DNA of 64,000 nt from Panorpa germanica (GCA_963678705.1 CAVMBN010000100.1:26767-90766); one strand, 5' to 3'; positions 14,210 through 29,097 are shown, numbered from the stretch's first letter. A program made the numbers and translations. The notes: generated from the letters alone by a model not told the origin.

Positions 14210-15795
14210 GGCAAGGTATTACAGGATCAATCTTCCAGATCTTTCATGCAAAGAACTATGTTATTGACGATGACGCGTTGTTGCAGAACTGTATCTACAG
14301 AAGTGGTGCAAGTGATATTGGGGACAATTCCTTTAGATTTAAAAATCACTCATGCACTTACTCAAGTACAAATTACGCTAGAACTGAAAAAATCAAATTT
14401 TGATGATTTAAAATTGATGCGACAAATTTCGAGGATTTAAAGTTAATGCGGCTGTAGGATAAAAGTCTGGAGACGATACCAAATATATTGCCAAAGAGAT
14501 GAATGCATATATGCATAAGCTCTGGCAAGACAGATGGGACTTAATACAAAAAGGAAGACCTACGTATTGGTTTACAAGGACGTTAATATTGCTTTGCAAC
14601 TCAAGTGGTTCTTATCTACTATGTGTGTGATCGGCTCCTGCTACTTTAGGTGAAAAAAGTGATTAAAATTGAGAAATTAATTATGGAAAAAAATTAAATA
14701 AATTATATGAATACTTTTTCAAACGAAAAGTATTTAAGTTTGTTTTAAATTTGTGTTAATTTACCCTAAACAAAGTGTTTTTACAAAAGTTTGACAGTTG
14801 GAAACCAGTGTTAAAAACGAATTTTTCATTACGCGTACACGCGGTCTTATAAACATAACCTTAAATTTGTAACTTTGATGTTTGATATAAGACATTAATA
14901 AGTGCGATAGACAAAAAAATTGATAATAATTAGGTTAGTGTTAGTGCTAAAACATCAAGTGGTTTAAAATTCAAGAAATCTGTAGAGATATATAAGGAAG
15001 ACCTCATATAAACACTACAAATATACGGAAGACAAAAGGTTGCCGCCCACTATCAAGTAAGTCGAATAACATTAACTATAAATAATATTAAAACACAAGA
15101 ATTACTTTATATAAATGCGTGTTTTAAATAATAATGAGAGTGTTTTAATTGTTATAAGTGATAAAGTGAACAATATATGCGGTTTTCTTGGAAATAGTGA
15201 TTGATCGTTCATGAACATTCAATGGTAACAAACAAATAGTAAGTAAGTAGGCATAAGTACAAGTATGTATATGAGATATTTATAAAAATTCAGTGTGCCT
15301 TTGTTGATGTCCGGTGGCCAAGTGACCTTCAAAGAATTAGACCGGCAAAATCCTATAGGTACGTCTACTGCGCTATGGAGAACTATTTTCATTGTCAAAC
15401 ATTATTTTACAAACCGATTACCGTTCCATGAAAAGGCAACTATCTAAAGGTTGTCCTCAGCAAACTGTAATGGGTCCTGAGCTATGGAACATGGTATTCG
15501 ACGAGAACTGTGTTTCTCACTCGAAAGGTTGTGTAGACATATGTTTTGCCAACGATAATGTGATCCTTATCGGTGCAAATAGTACAGAAACCCTAGAAAG
15601 CCGTTCTCGACCTGCTATATATAAAATCTGTAGTTTCTTGAAGCTACAAAGCTACGATACAAATACAGTAACAACGAATGATAAACTTGTAACACACCTT
15701 GCGCATGTCACAAGGACGGAATGAAGCTTAAACTCGGCAACTATGCCGACACTATACAAGGGGGCATTTATGCTAATAGTTGTGTATTGTGCTTC
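14210..15795 (+). repeat. Satellite unit 10
   Basis: Full-length 1,586 bp with GGCAAGG at the phase mark. ATTGTCAAACATT (near 15392) and GCAAAATCCTATAGG (near 15345) are shared only with the next unit. Confidence 0.9.
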
Positions 15796-17381
15796 GGCAA
15801 GGTATTACAGGATCAATCTTCCAGATCTTTCATGCAAAGAACTATGTTATTGACGATGACGCGTTGTTGCAGAACTGTATCTACAGAAGTGGTGCAAGTG
15901 ATATTGGGGACAATTCCTTTAGATTTAAAAATCACTCGTGCACTTACTCAAGTACAAATTACGCTAGAACTGAAAAAATCAAATTTTGATGATTTAAAAT
16001 TGATGCGACAAATTTCGAGGATTTAAAGTTAATGCGGCTGTAGGATAAAAGTCTGGAGACAATACCAAATATATTGCCAAAGAGATGAATGCATATATGC
16101 ATAAGCTCTGGCAAGACAGATGGGACTTAATACAAAAAGGAAGACCTACGTATTGGTTTACAAGGACGTTAATATTGCTTTGCAACTCAAGTGGTTCTTA
16201 TCTACTATGTGTGTGATCGGCTCCTGCTACTTTAGGTGAAAAAAGTGATTAAAATTGAGAAATTAATTATGGAAAAAAATTAAATAAATTATATGAATAC
16301 TTTTTCAAACGAAAAGTATTTAAGTTTGTTTTAAATTTGTGTTAATTTACCCTAAACAAAGTGTTTTTACAAAAGTTTGACAGTTGGAAACCAGTGTTAA
16401 AAACGAATTTTTCATTACGCGTACACGCGGTCTTATAAACATAACCTTAAATTTGTAACTTTGATGTTTGATATAAGACATTAATAAGTGCGATAGACAA
16501 AAAAATTGATAATAATTAGGTTAGTGTTAGTGCTAAAACATCAAGTGGTTTAAAATTCAAGAAATCTGTAGAGATATATAAGGAAGACCTCATATAAACA
16601 CTACAAATATACGGAAGACAAAAGGTTGCCGCCCACTATCAAGTAAGTCGAATAACATTAACTATAAATAATATTAAAACACAAGAATTAGTTTACATAA
16701 ATGCGTGTTTTAAATAATAATGAGAGTGTTTTAATTGTTATAAGTGATTAAGTGAACAATATATGCGGTTTTCTTGGAAATAGTGATTGATCGTTCATGA
16801 ACATTCAATGGTAACAAACAAATAGTAAGTAAGTAGGCATAAGTACAAGTATGTATATGAGATATTTATAAAAATTCAGTGTGCCTTTGTTGATGTCCGG
16901 TGGCCAAGTGACCTTCAAAGAATTAGACCGGCAAAATCCTATAGGTACGTCTACTGCGCTATGGAGAACTATTTTCATTGTCAAACATTATTTTACAAAC
17001 CGATTACCGTTCCATGAAAAGGCAACTATCTAAAGGTTGTCCTCAGCGATCTGTAATGGGGCCTGAGCTATGGAACATGGTATTCGACGAGAACTGTGTT
17101 TTTTACTCGAAAGGTTGTGTAGACATATGTTTTGCCAACGATAATGTGATCCTTATCGGTGCAAATAGTACAGAAACCCTAGAAAGCCGTTCTCGACCTG
17201 CTATATATAAAATCTGTAGTTTCTTGAAGCTACAAAGCTACGATACAAATACAGTAACAACGAATGATAAACTTGTAACACACCTTGCGCATGTCACAAG
17301 GACGGAATGATGCTTAAACTCGGCAACTATGCCGACACTATACAAGGGGGCATTTATGCTAATAGTTGTGTATTGTGCTTC
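15796..17381 (+). repeat. Satellite unit 11
   Basis: Full-length 1,586 bp, sharing the rare variants of unit 10 at a single-unit offset. The pair is probably a recent monomer duplication. Confidence 0.9.
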
Positions 17382-18957
17382 GGCATGGTATACCAGGATT
17401 AATCTTCCAGATCTTCCATGCAAAGAACTATGTTATTGACGATGACGCGTTGTTGCAGAACTGTATCCACAGAAGTGGTGCAAGTGATATTGGGGACAAT
17501 TCCTTTAGATTTAAAAATCACTTATGCACTTACTTAAGTACAAATTACGGTAGAACTAAAAAAATCAAATTTTGATGATTTAAAATTAATGCGACAAATT
17601 TCGAGGATTTAAAGTTAATGCGGCTGTAGGATAAAAGTCTGGAGACGATACCAAATATATTGCCAAAGAGATAAATGCATATATGCATAAGCTCTGGCAA
17701 GACAGATGGGACTTAATACAAAAAGGAAGACCTACGTATTGGTTTACAAGGACGTTAATATTGTTTTGCAACACAAGTGGTTCCTATCTACTATGTGTGT
17801 GATCGGCTCCTGCTACTTTAGGTGAAAAAAGTGAGAAATTAATTATGGAAAAAAATTAAATAAATTATATGAATACTTTTTCAAACGAAAAGTATTTAAG
17901 TTTGTTTTAAATTTTTGTTAATTTACCCTAAACAAAGTGTTTTTACAAAAGTTTGACAGTTGGAAACCAGTGTTAAAAACGAATTTTTCATTACGCGTAC
18001 ACGCGGTCTAATAAACATAACCTCAAATTTGTAACTTTGATGTTTGATATAAGACATTAATAAGTGCGATAGACAAAAAAAGTGATAATAATTAGGTTAG
18101 TGTTAGTGCTAAAACATCAAGTGGTTTAAAATTCAAGAAATCTGTAGAGATATATAACGAAGACCTCATATAAACACTACAAATATACGGAAGACAAAAG
18201 GTTGCCGCCCACTATCAAGTAAGTCGAATAACATTAACTATAATAAATATTAAAACACAAGAATTAGTTTATATAAATGCGTGTTTTAAATAATAATGAG
18301 AGTGAATTAATTGTTATAAGTGATTAAGTGAACAATATATGCGGTTTTCTTGGAAATAGTGATTAATCGTTCATGAACATTCAATGGTAACAAACAAATG
18401 GTAAGTAAGTAAGCATAAGTACAAGTATGTATATGAAATATTTATAGAAATTCAGTGTGCCTTTGTTGATGTCCGGTGGCCAAGTGACCTTCAAAGAAAT
18501 AGACCGGCAAAAACCTATAGGTACGTCTACTGCGCTATGGAGAACTATTTTCATTGTCGAACATTATTTTACAAACCGATTACCGTTCCATGAAAAGGCA
18601 ACTATCTAAAGGTTGTCCTCAGCGATCTGTAATGGGGCCTGAGCTCTGGAACATGGTATTTGACAAAAACTGTGTTTCTCAGTCAAAAGGTTGTGTAGAC
18701 ATATGTTTTGCCAACGATAATGTGATCCTTATCGGTGCAAATAGTACAGAAACCCTACAAAGCCGTTCTCGACCTGCTATATATAAAATCTGTAGTTTCT
18801 TGAAGCTACAAAGCTACGAAACAAATACAGTAACAACGAATGATAAACTTGTAACACACCTTGGACGTGTCACAAGGACGGAATGAAGCTTAAACTCGGC
18901 AACTATGCCGACACTATACAAGGGGGCATTTATGCTAATAGTTGTGTATTGTGCTTC
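17382..18957 (+). repeat. Satellite unit 12
   Basis: 1,576 bp with the 10-bp loss near 17832. Its 3' part has the CAGTCAAAAGG variant typical of units 2 and 4, so it is mosaic. Confidence 0.9.
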
Positions 18958-20060
18958 GGCATGGTATTACAAGATCAATCTTCCAGATCTTTCATGCAAA
19001 GAACTATGTTATTGACGATGACGCGTTGTTGCAGAACTGTATCTACAGAAGTGGTGCAAGTGATATTGGGGACAATTCCTTTAGATTTAAAAATCACTCA
19101 TGCACTTACTCAAGTACAAATTACGCTAGAACTGAAAAAATCAAATTTTAATGATTTAAAATTAATGCGACAAATTTCGAGGATTTAAAGTTAATGCGGC
19201 TGTAGGATAAAAGTCTGGAGACGATACCAAATATATTGCCAAAGAGATGAATGCATATATGCATAAGCTCTGGCAAGACAGATGGGACTTAATACAAAAA
19301 GGAAGACCTACGTATTGGTTTACAAGGACGTTAATATTGCTTTGCAACTCAAGTGGTTCTTATCTACTATGTGTGTGATCGGCTCCTGCTACTTTAGGTG
19401 AAAAAAGTGATTAAAAGTGAGAAATTAATTATGGAAAAAAATTAAATAAATTATATGAATACTTTTTCAATCGAAAAGTATTTAAGTTTGTTTTAAATTT
19501 GTGTTAATTTACCGTAAACAAAGTGTTTTTACAAAAGTTTGACAGTTGGAAACCAGTGTTAAAAACGAATTTTTCATTACGCGTACACGCGGTCTAATAA
19601 ACATAACCTTAAATTTGTAACTTTGATGTTTGATATATGACATTAATAAGTGCGATAGACAAAAAAAGTGATAATAATTAGGTTAGTGTTAGTGCTAAAA
19701 CATCAAGTGGTTTAAAATTCAAGAAATCTGTAGAGATATATAAGGAAGACCTCATATAAACACTACAAATATACGGAAGACAAAAGGTTGCCGCCCACTA
19801 TCAAGTAAGTCGAATAACATTAACTATAAATAATATTAAAACACAAGAATTAGCTTATATAAATGCGTGTTTTAAATAATAATGAGAGTGTATTAATTGT
19901 TATAAGTGATTAAGTGAACAATATATGCGGATTTAACAACGAATGATAAACTTGTAACACACCTTGCGCGTGTCACAAGGACGGAATGAAGCTTAAACTC
20001 GGCAACTATGCCGACACTATACAAGGGGGCATTTATGCTAATAGTTGTGTATTGTGCTTC
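18958..20060 (+). repeat. Satellite unit 13, 483-bp deletion form
   Basis: 1,103 bp. The RT segment from before AFVDVWWP through motif C is missing. The junction reads ATATGCGGATTTAACAACG at about 19,922-19,940. The same junction recurs in unit 17. Confidence 0.92.
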
Positions 20061-21646
20061 AGCATGGTATTACAGGATCAATCTTCCAGATCTTCTATGC
20101 AAAGAACTATGTTATTGACGATGACGCGTTGTTGCAGAACTGTATCTACAGAAGTGGTGCAAGTGATATTGGGGACAATTCCTTTAGATGTAAAAATCAC
20201 TCATGCACTTACTCAAGTACAAATTACGCTAGAACTGAAAAAATCAAATTTTGATGATTTAAAATTAATGCGACAAATTTCGAGGATTTAAAGTTAATGC
20301 GGCTGTAGGATAAAAGTCTAAAGACGATACCAAATCTATTGCCAAAGAGATGAATGCATATATGCATAAGCTCTGGCAAGACAGATGGGACTTAATACAA
20401 AAAGGAAGACCTACGTATTGGTTTACAAGGACGTTAATATTGCTTTGCAACACAAGTGGTTCCTATCTACTATGTGTGTGATCGGCTCCTGCTACTTTAG
20501 GTGAGAAAAGTGATTAAAAGTGAGAAATTAATTATGGAAAAAAATTAAATAAATTATATGAATACTTTTTCAAACGAAAAGTATTTAAGTTTGTTTTAAA
20601 TTTTTGTTAATTTACCCTAAACAAAGTGTTTTTACAAAAGTTTGACAGTTGGAAACCAGTGTTAAAAACGAATTTTTCATTACGCGTACACGCGGTCTAA
20701 TAAACATAACCTTAAATTTGTAACTTTGATGTTTGATATATGACATTAATAAGTGCGATAGACAAAAAAAGTGATAATAATTAGGTTAGTGTTAGTGCTA
20801 AAACATTAAGTGGTTTAAAATTCAAGAAATCTGTAGAGATATATAAGGAAGACCTCATATAAACACTACAAATATACGGAAGACAAAAGGTTGCCGCCCA
20901 CTATCAAGTAAGTCGAATAACATTAACTATAAATAATATTAAAACACAAGAATTAGTTTACATAAATGCGTGTTTTAAATAATATAGAGAGTGTATTAAT
21001 TGTTATAAGTGAATAAGTGAACAATATTTGCGGTTTTCTTGGAAATAGTGATTGATCGTTCATGAACATTCAATGGTAACAAACAAATGGTAAGTAAGTA
21101 GGCATAAGTACAAGTATGTATATGAGATATTTATAGAAATTCAGTGTGCCTTTGTATATGTCCGGTGGCCAAGTGACCTTCAAAGAATTAGACCGGCAAA
21201 AACCTATAGGTACGTCTACTGCGCTATGGTGGACTATTTTCATTGTCGAACAATATTTTACAAACCGATTACTGTTCCATAAAAAGGCAACTATCTAAAG
21301 GTTGTCCCCAGCGATCTGTAATGGGGCCTGAGCTCTGGAACATGGTATTCCACGAGAACTGTGTTTCTCATTCGAAAGGTTGTGTAGACATATGTTTTGC
21401 CAACGATAATGTGATCCTTATCGGTGCAAATAGTACAGAAACCCTAGAAAGCCGTTCTCGACCTGCTTTATATAAAATCTGTAGTTTCTTGAAGCTACAA
21501 AGCTACGAAACAAATACAGTAACAACGAATGATAAACTTGTAACACACCTTGCGCGTGTCACAAGGACGGAATGAAGCTTAAACTCGGCAACTATGCCGA
21601 CACTATACAAGGGGGCATTTATGCTAATAGTTGTGTATTGTGCTTC
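20061..21646 (+). repeat. Satellite unit 14
   Basis: Full-length 1,586 bp. It starts AGCATGG and carries private RT variants (SNNILQTDYCSIK). Confidence 0.9.
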
Positions 21647-23203
21647 GGCATGGTATTACAGGATCAATCTTCCAGATCTTCCATGCAAAGAACTATGTTA
21701 TTGACGATGACGCGTTGTTGCAGAACTGTATCTACAGAAGTGGTGCAAGTGATATTGGGGACAATTCCTTTAGATTTAAAAATCACTCATGCACTTACTC
21801 AAGTACAAATTACGCTAGAACTGAAAAAATCAAATTTCGAGGATTTAAAGTTAATGCGGCTGTAGGATAAAAGTCTGGAGACGATACCAAATATATTGCC
21901 AAAGAGATGAATGCATATATGCATAAGCTCTGGCAAGACAGATGGGACTTAATACAAAAAGGAAGACCTACGAATTGGTTTACAAGGACGTTAATATTGC
22001 TTTGCAACACAAGTGGTTCCTATCTACTATGTGTGTGATCGGCTCCTGCTACTTTAGGTGAAAAAAGTGATTAAAAGTGAGAAATTAATAATGGAAAAAA
22101 ATTAAATAAATTATATGAATACTTTTTCAAACGAAAAGTATTTAAGTTTGTTTCAAATTTGTGTTAATTTACCTTAAACAAAGTGTTTTTACAAAAGTAT
22201 GACAGTTGGAAACCAGTGTTAGAAACGAATTTTTCATTACGCGTACACGCGGTCTAATAAACATAACCTCAAATTTGTAACTTTAATGTTTGATATAAGA
22301 CATTAATAAGTGCGATAGACAAAAAAAGTGATAATAATTAGGTTAGTGTTAGTGCTAAAACATCAAGTGGTTTAAAATTCAAGAAATCTGTAGAGCTATA
22401 TAAGGAAGACCTCATATAAACACTACAAATATACGGAAGACAAAAGGTTGCCGCCCACTATCAAGTAAGTCGAATAACATTAACTATAAATAATATTAAA
22501 ACACAAGAATTAGTTTATATAAATGCGTGTTTTGAATAATAATGAGAGTGTATTAATTGTTATAATTGATTAAGTGAACAATATATGCGGTTTTCTTGGA
22601 AATAGTGATTGATCGTTCATGAACATTCAATGGTAACAAACAAATGGTAAGTAAGTAGGCATAAGTACAAGTATGTATATGAGATATTTATAGAAATTCA
22701 GTGTGCCTTTGTTGATGTCCGGTGGCCAAGTGACCTTCAAAGAATTAGACCGGCAAAAACCTATAGGTACGTCTACTGCGCTATGGAAAACTATTTTCAT
22801 TGTCGAACATTATTTTACAAACCGATTACCGTTTCATGAAAAGGAAACTATCTAAAGGTTGTCCTCAGCGATCTGTAATGGGGCCTGAGCTCTGGAACAT
22901 GGCATTCGACGAGAACTGTGTTTCTCATTTGAAAGGTTGTGTAGACATATGTTTTGCCAACGATAATGTGATCCTTATCGGTGCAAATAGTACAGAAACC
23001 CTAGAAAGCCGTTCTCGACCTGCTATATATAAAATCTGTAGTTTCTTGAAGCTACAAAGCTACGAAACAAATACAGTAACAACGAATGATAAACTTGTAA
23101 CACACCTTGCGCGTGTCACAAGGACGGAATGAAGCTTAAACTCGGCAACTATGCCGACACTATACAAGGTGGCATTTATGCTAATAGTTGTGTATTGTGC
23201 TTC
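21647..23203 (+). repeat. Satellite unit 15
   Basis: 1,557 bp. It lacks 29 bp near 21,837, where AAATCAAATTTCGAGG replaces the longer normal sequence. The loss lies between two short direct repeats (CAAATTT and GATTTAAA copies) and fits slippage. Confidence 0.9.
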
Positions 23204-24810
23204 AGCATGGTATTACAGAATCAATCTTTCAGATTTTTCAGATCTTCCATGCAAAGAACTATGTTATTGACGATGACGCGTTGTTGCAGAACTGTATCTA
23301 CAGAAGTGGTGCAAGTGATATTGGGGACAATTCCTTTAGATTTAAAAATCACTCATGCACTTACTCAAGTACAAATTACGCTAGAACTGAAAAAATCAAA
23401 TTTTGACGATTTAAAATTAATGCGACAAATTTCAAGGATTTAAAGTTCATGCGGCTGTAGGATAAAAGTCTAAAGACGATACCAAATATATTGCCAAAGA
23501 GATGAATGCATATATGCATAAGCTCTGGCAAGACAGATGGGACTTAATACAAAAAGGAAGACCTACGTATTGGTTTACAAGGACGTTAATATTGCTTTGC
23601 AACACAAGTGGTTCCTATCTACTATGTGTGTGATCGGCTCCTGCTACTTTAGGTGAAAAAAGTGATTAAAAGTGAGAAATTAATTATGGAAAAAAATTAA
23701 ATAAATTATATGAATACTTTTTCAAACGAAAAGTATTTAAGTTTGTTTTAAATTTGTGTTAATTTACCCTAAACAAAGTGTTTTTACAAAAGTTTGACAG
23801 TTGGAAACCAGTGTTAAAAACGAATTTTTCATTACGCGTACACGCGGTCTAATAAACATAACCTCAAATTTGTAACTTTGATGTTTGATATAAGACATTA
23901 ATAAGTGCGATAGACAAAAAAAGTGATAATATTTAGGTTAGTGTTAGTGCTAAAACATCAAGTGGTTTAAAATTCAAGAAATCTGTAGAGATATATAAGA
24001 AAGACCTCATATAAACACTACAAATATACGGAAGACAAAAGGTTGCCGCCCACTATCAAGTAAGTCGAGTAACATTAACTATAAATAATATTAAAACACA
24101 AGAATTAGTTTATATAAATGCGTGTTTTAAATAATAATTAAAGTGTATTAATTGTTATAAGTGATTAAGTGAACAATATATGCGGTTTTCTTGGAAATAG
24201 TGATTGATCGTTCATGAACATTTAATGGTAACAAACAAATGGTAAGTAAGTAGGCATAAGTACAAGTATGTATATGAGATATTTATAAAAATTCAGTGTG
24301 CCTTTGTTGATGTCCGGTGGCCAAGTGACCTTTAAAGAATTAGACCAGCAAAAACCTATAGGTACGTCTACTGCGCTATGGAGAACTATTTTCATTGTCG
24401 AACATTATTTTACAAACCGATTACCGTTCCATGAACATGAACATAAAAAGGCAACTATCTAAAGGTTGTCCTCAGCGATCTGAAATGTTGCCTGAGCTCT
24501 GGAACATGGTATTCGACGAGAACTGTGTTTCTCACTCGAAAGGTTGTGTAGACATATGTTTTGCCAACAATAATGTGATCCTTATCGGTGCAAATAGTAC
24601 AGAAACCCTAGAAAGCCGTTTTCGACCTACTATATATAAAATCTGTAGTTTTATAAAGCTACAAAGCTACGAAACAAATACAGTAACAACAAATGATAAA
24701 CTTGTAACACACCTTGCGCATGTCACAAGGACGGAATGAAGCTTAAACTCGGCAACTATGCCGACACTATACAAGGGGGCATTTATGCTAATAGTTGTGT
24801 ATTGTGCTTC
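23204..24810 (+). repeat. Satellite unit 16
   Basis: 1,607 bp. It gains 9 bp by local duplication near 23,230 (TTTCAGATTTTTCAG) and 12 bp near 24,433 (extra AACATG copies). Confidence 0.9.
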
Positions 24811-25913
24811 GGCATGGTATTACAGGATCAATCTTCCAGATCTTCCATGCAAAGAACTATGTTATTGACGATGACGCGATGTTGCAGAACTGTATCTACA
24901 GAAGTGGTGCAAGTGATATTGGGGACAATTCCTTTAGATTTAAAAATTAATTATGCACTTACTCAAGTACAAATTACGCTAGAACTGAAAAAATCAAATT
25001 TTGATGATTTAAAATTAATGCGACAAATTTCGAGGATTTAAACTTAATGCGGCTGTAGGATAAAAGTCTGGAGACGATACCAAATATATTGCCAAAGAGA
25101 TGAATGCATTTATGCATAAGCTCTGGCAAGACAGATGGGACTTAATACAAAAAGGAAGACCTACGTATTGGTTTACAAGGACGTTAATATTGCTTTGCAA
25201 CACAAGTGGTTTCTATCTACTATGTGTGTGATTGGCTCCTGCTACTTTAGGTGAAAAAAGTGATTAAAAGTAAGAAATTAATTATGGAAAAAAATTAAAT
25301 AAGTTATATGAACACTTTTTCAAACGAAAAGTATTTAAGTTTGTTTTAAATTTGTGTTAATTTACCCTAAACAAAGTGTTTTTACAAAAGTTTGACAGTT
25401 GGAAACCAGTGTTAAAAACAAATTTTTCATTACGCGTACACGCGGTCTTATAAACATAACCTCAAATTTGTAACTTTAATGTTTGATATAAGACATTAAT
25501 AAGTGCGATAGACATAAAAAGTGATAATAATTAGGTTAGTGTTAGTGCTAAAACATCAAGTGGTTTAAAATTCAAGAAATCTGTAGAGATATATAAGGAA
25601 GACCTCATATAAACACTACAAATATACGGAAGACAAAAGGTTGCCGCCCACTATCAAGTAAGTCGAATAACATTAACTATAATTAATATTAAAACACAAG
25701 AATTAGCTTATATAAATGCGTGTTTTAAATAATAATGAGAGTGTATTAATTGTTATAAGTGATTAAGTGAACAATATATGCTGATTTAACAACGAATGAT
25801 AAACTTGTAACACACCTTGCGCGTGTCAAAAGGACGGAATGAAGCCTAAACTCGGCAACTATGCCGACACTATACAAGGAGGCATTTATGCTAATAGTTG
25901 TGTATTGTGCTTC
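24811..25913 (+). repeat. Satellite unit 17, 483-bp deletion form
   Basis: 1,103 bp with the same deletion junction as unit 13 (near 25,783), 5,853 bp downstream of it. It descends from the same deletion event. Confidence 0.92.
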
Positions 25914-27511
25914 AGCATGGTATTACAGGATCAATCTTCCAGATCTTCTATGCAAAGAACTATGTTATTGACGATGACTAGTTGTTGCAGAACTGTATCT
26001 ACAGAAGTGGTGCAAGTGATATTGGGGACAATTCCTTTAGATTTAAAAATCACTCATGCACTTACTCAAGTACAAATTACGCTAGAACTGAAAAAATCAA
26101 ATTTTGACGATTTAAAATTAATGCGACAAATTTCGAGGATTTAAAGTTAATGCGGCTGTAGGATAAAAGTCTGGAGACGATACCAAATATATTGCCAAAG
26201 AGATGAATGCATATATGCATAAGCTCTGGCAAGACAGATGGGACTTAATACAAAAAGGAAGACCTACGTATTGGTTTACAAGGACGTTAATATTGCTTTG
26301 CAACACAAGTGGTTCCTATCTACTATGTGTGTGATCGGCTCCTGCTACTTTAGGTGAAAAAAGTGATTAAAAGTGAGAAATTAATTATGGAAAAAAATTA
26401 AATAAATTATATGAATACTTTTTCAAACGAAAAGTATTTAAGTTTGTTTTAAATTTGTGTTAATTTACCCTAAACAAAGTGTTTTTACAAAAGTTTGACA
26501 GTTGGAAACCAGTGTTAAAAACGAATTTTTCATTACGCGTACACGCGGTCTAATAAACATAACCTCAAATTTGTAACTTTGATGTTTGATATAAGACATT
26601 AATAAGTGCGATAGACAAAAAAAGTGATAATATTTAGGTTAGTGTTAGTGCTAAAACATCAAGTGGTTTAAAATTCAAGAAATCTGTAGAGATATATAAG
26701 AAAGACCTCATATAAACACTACAAATATACGGAAGACAAAAGGTTGCCGCCCACTATCAAGTAAGTCGAGTAACATTAACTATAAATAATATTAAAACAC
26801 AAGAATTAGTTTATATAAATGCGTGTTTTAAATAATAATGAGAGTGTATTAATTGTTATAAGTGATTAAGTGAACAATATATGCGGTTTTCTTGGAAATA
26901 GTGATTGATCGTTCATGAACATTTAATGGTAACAAACAAATGGTAAGTAAGTAGGCATAAGTACAAGTATGTATATGAGATATTTATAAAAATTCAGTGT
27001 GCCTTTGTTGATGTCCGGTGGCCAAGTGACCTTCAAGGAATTAGACCAGCAAAAACCTATAGGTACGTCTACTGCGCTATGGAGAACTATTTTCATTGTC
27101 GAACATTATTTTACAAACCGATTACCGTTCCATGAACATGAACATGAAAAGGCAACTATCTAAAGGTTGTCCTCAGCGATCTGAATTGGGGCCTGAGCTC
27201 TGGAACATGGTATTCGACGAGAACTGTGTTTCTTACTCGAAAGGTTGTGTAGACATATGTTTTGCCAACGATAATGTGATCCTTATCGGTGCAAATAGTA
27301 CAGAAACCCTAGAAAGCCGTTCTCGACCTGCTATATATAAAATCTGTAGTTTCATAAAGCTACAAAGCTACGAAACAAATACAGTAACAACAAATGATAA
27401 ACTTGTAACACACCTTGCGCGTGTCACAAGGACGGAATGAAGCTTAAACTCGGCAACTATGCCGACACTATACAAGGGGGCATTTATGCTAATAGTTGTG
27501 TATTGTGCTTC
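25914..27511 (+). repeat. Satellite unit 18
   Basis: 1,598 bp with the 12-bp AACATG gain also seen in unit 16. Its 5' half shares GATAATATTTAGG and GTCGAGTAACATT with unit 16. Confidence 0.9.
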
Positions 27512-29097
27512 GGCATGGTATTACAGGATTAATCTTCCAGATCTTCCATGCAAAGAACTATGTTATTGACGATGACGCGTTGTTGCAGAACTGTATCTAC
27601 AGAAGTGGTGCAAGTGATATTGGGGACAATTCCTTTAGATTTAAAAATTACTCATGCACTTACTCAAGTACAAATTACGCTAAAACTGAAAAAATCAAAT
27701 TTTGATGATTTAAAATTAATGCGACAAATTTCGAGGATTTAAAGTTAATGCGGCTGTAGGATAAAAGTCTGGAGACGATACCAAATATATTGCCAAAGAG
27801 ATGAATGCATTTATGCATAAGCTCTGGCAAGACAGATGGGACTTAATACAAAAAGGAAGACCTACGTATTGGTTTACAAGGACGTTAATATTGCTTTGCA
27901 ACACAAGTGGTTCCTATCTACTATGTGTGTGATTGGCTCCTGCTACTTTAGGTGAAAAAAGTGATTAAAAGTGAGAAATTAATTATGGAAAAAAATTAAA
28001 TAAGTTATATGAATACTTTTTCAAACGAAAAGTATTTAAGTTTGTTTTAAATTTGTGTTAATTTACCCTAAACAAAGTGTTTTTACAAAAGTTTGACAGT
28101 TGGAAACCAGTGTTAAAAACGAATTTTTCATTACGCGTACACGCGGTCTTATGAACATAACCTCAAATTTGTAACTTTGATGTTTGATATAAGACATTAA
28201 TAAGTGCGATAGACAAAAAAAGTGATAATAATTAGGTTAGTGTTAGTGCTAAAACATCAAGTGGTTTAAAATTTAAGAAATCTGTAGAGATATATAAGGA
28301 AGACCTCATATAAACACTACAAATATACGGAAGACAAAAGGTTGCCGCCCACTATCAAGTAAGTCGAATAACATTAACTATAAATAATATTAAAACACAA
28401 GAATTAGTTTATATAAATGCGTGTTTTAAATAATAATGAGAGTGTATTAATTGTTATAAGTGATTAAGTGAACAATATATGCGGTTTTCTTGGAAATAGT
28501 GATTGATCGTTCATGAACATTCAATGGTAACAAACAAATGGTAAGTAAGTAGGCATAAGTACAAGTATGTATATGAGATATTTATAGAAATTTAGTGTGC
28601 CTTTGTTGATGTCCGGTGGCCAAGTGACCTTCAAAGAATTAGACCGGCAAAAACCTATAGGTACGTCTACTGCGCTATGGAGAACTATTTTCATTGTCGA
28701 ACATTATTTTACAAACCGATTACCGTTCCATGAAAAGGCAACTATCTAAAGGTTGTCCTCAGCGATCTGTAATAGGGCCTGAGCTCTGGAACATTGTATT
28801 TCACGAGAACTGTGTTTCTCACTCGAAAGGTTGTGAAGACATATGTTTTGCCAACGATAATGTGATCCTTATCGGTGCAAATAGTACAGAAACCCTAGAA
28901 AGCCGTTCTCGACCTGCTATATATAAAATATGTAGTTTCTTGAAGCTACAAAGCTACGAAACAAATACAGTAACAACGAATGATAAACTTGTAACACACC
29001 TTGCGCGTGTCACAAGGACGGAATGAAGCTTAAACTCGGCAACTATGCCGACACTATACAAGGGGGCATTTATGCTAATAGATGTGTATTGTGCTTC
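27512..29097 (+). repeat. Satellite unit 19
   Basis: Full-length 1,586 bp, the last complete unit. Confidence 0.9.
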
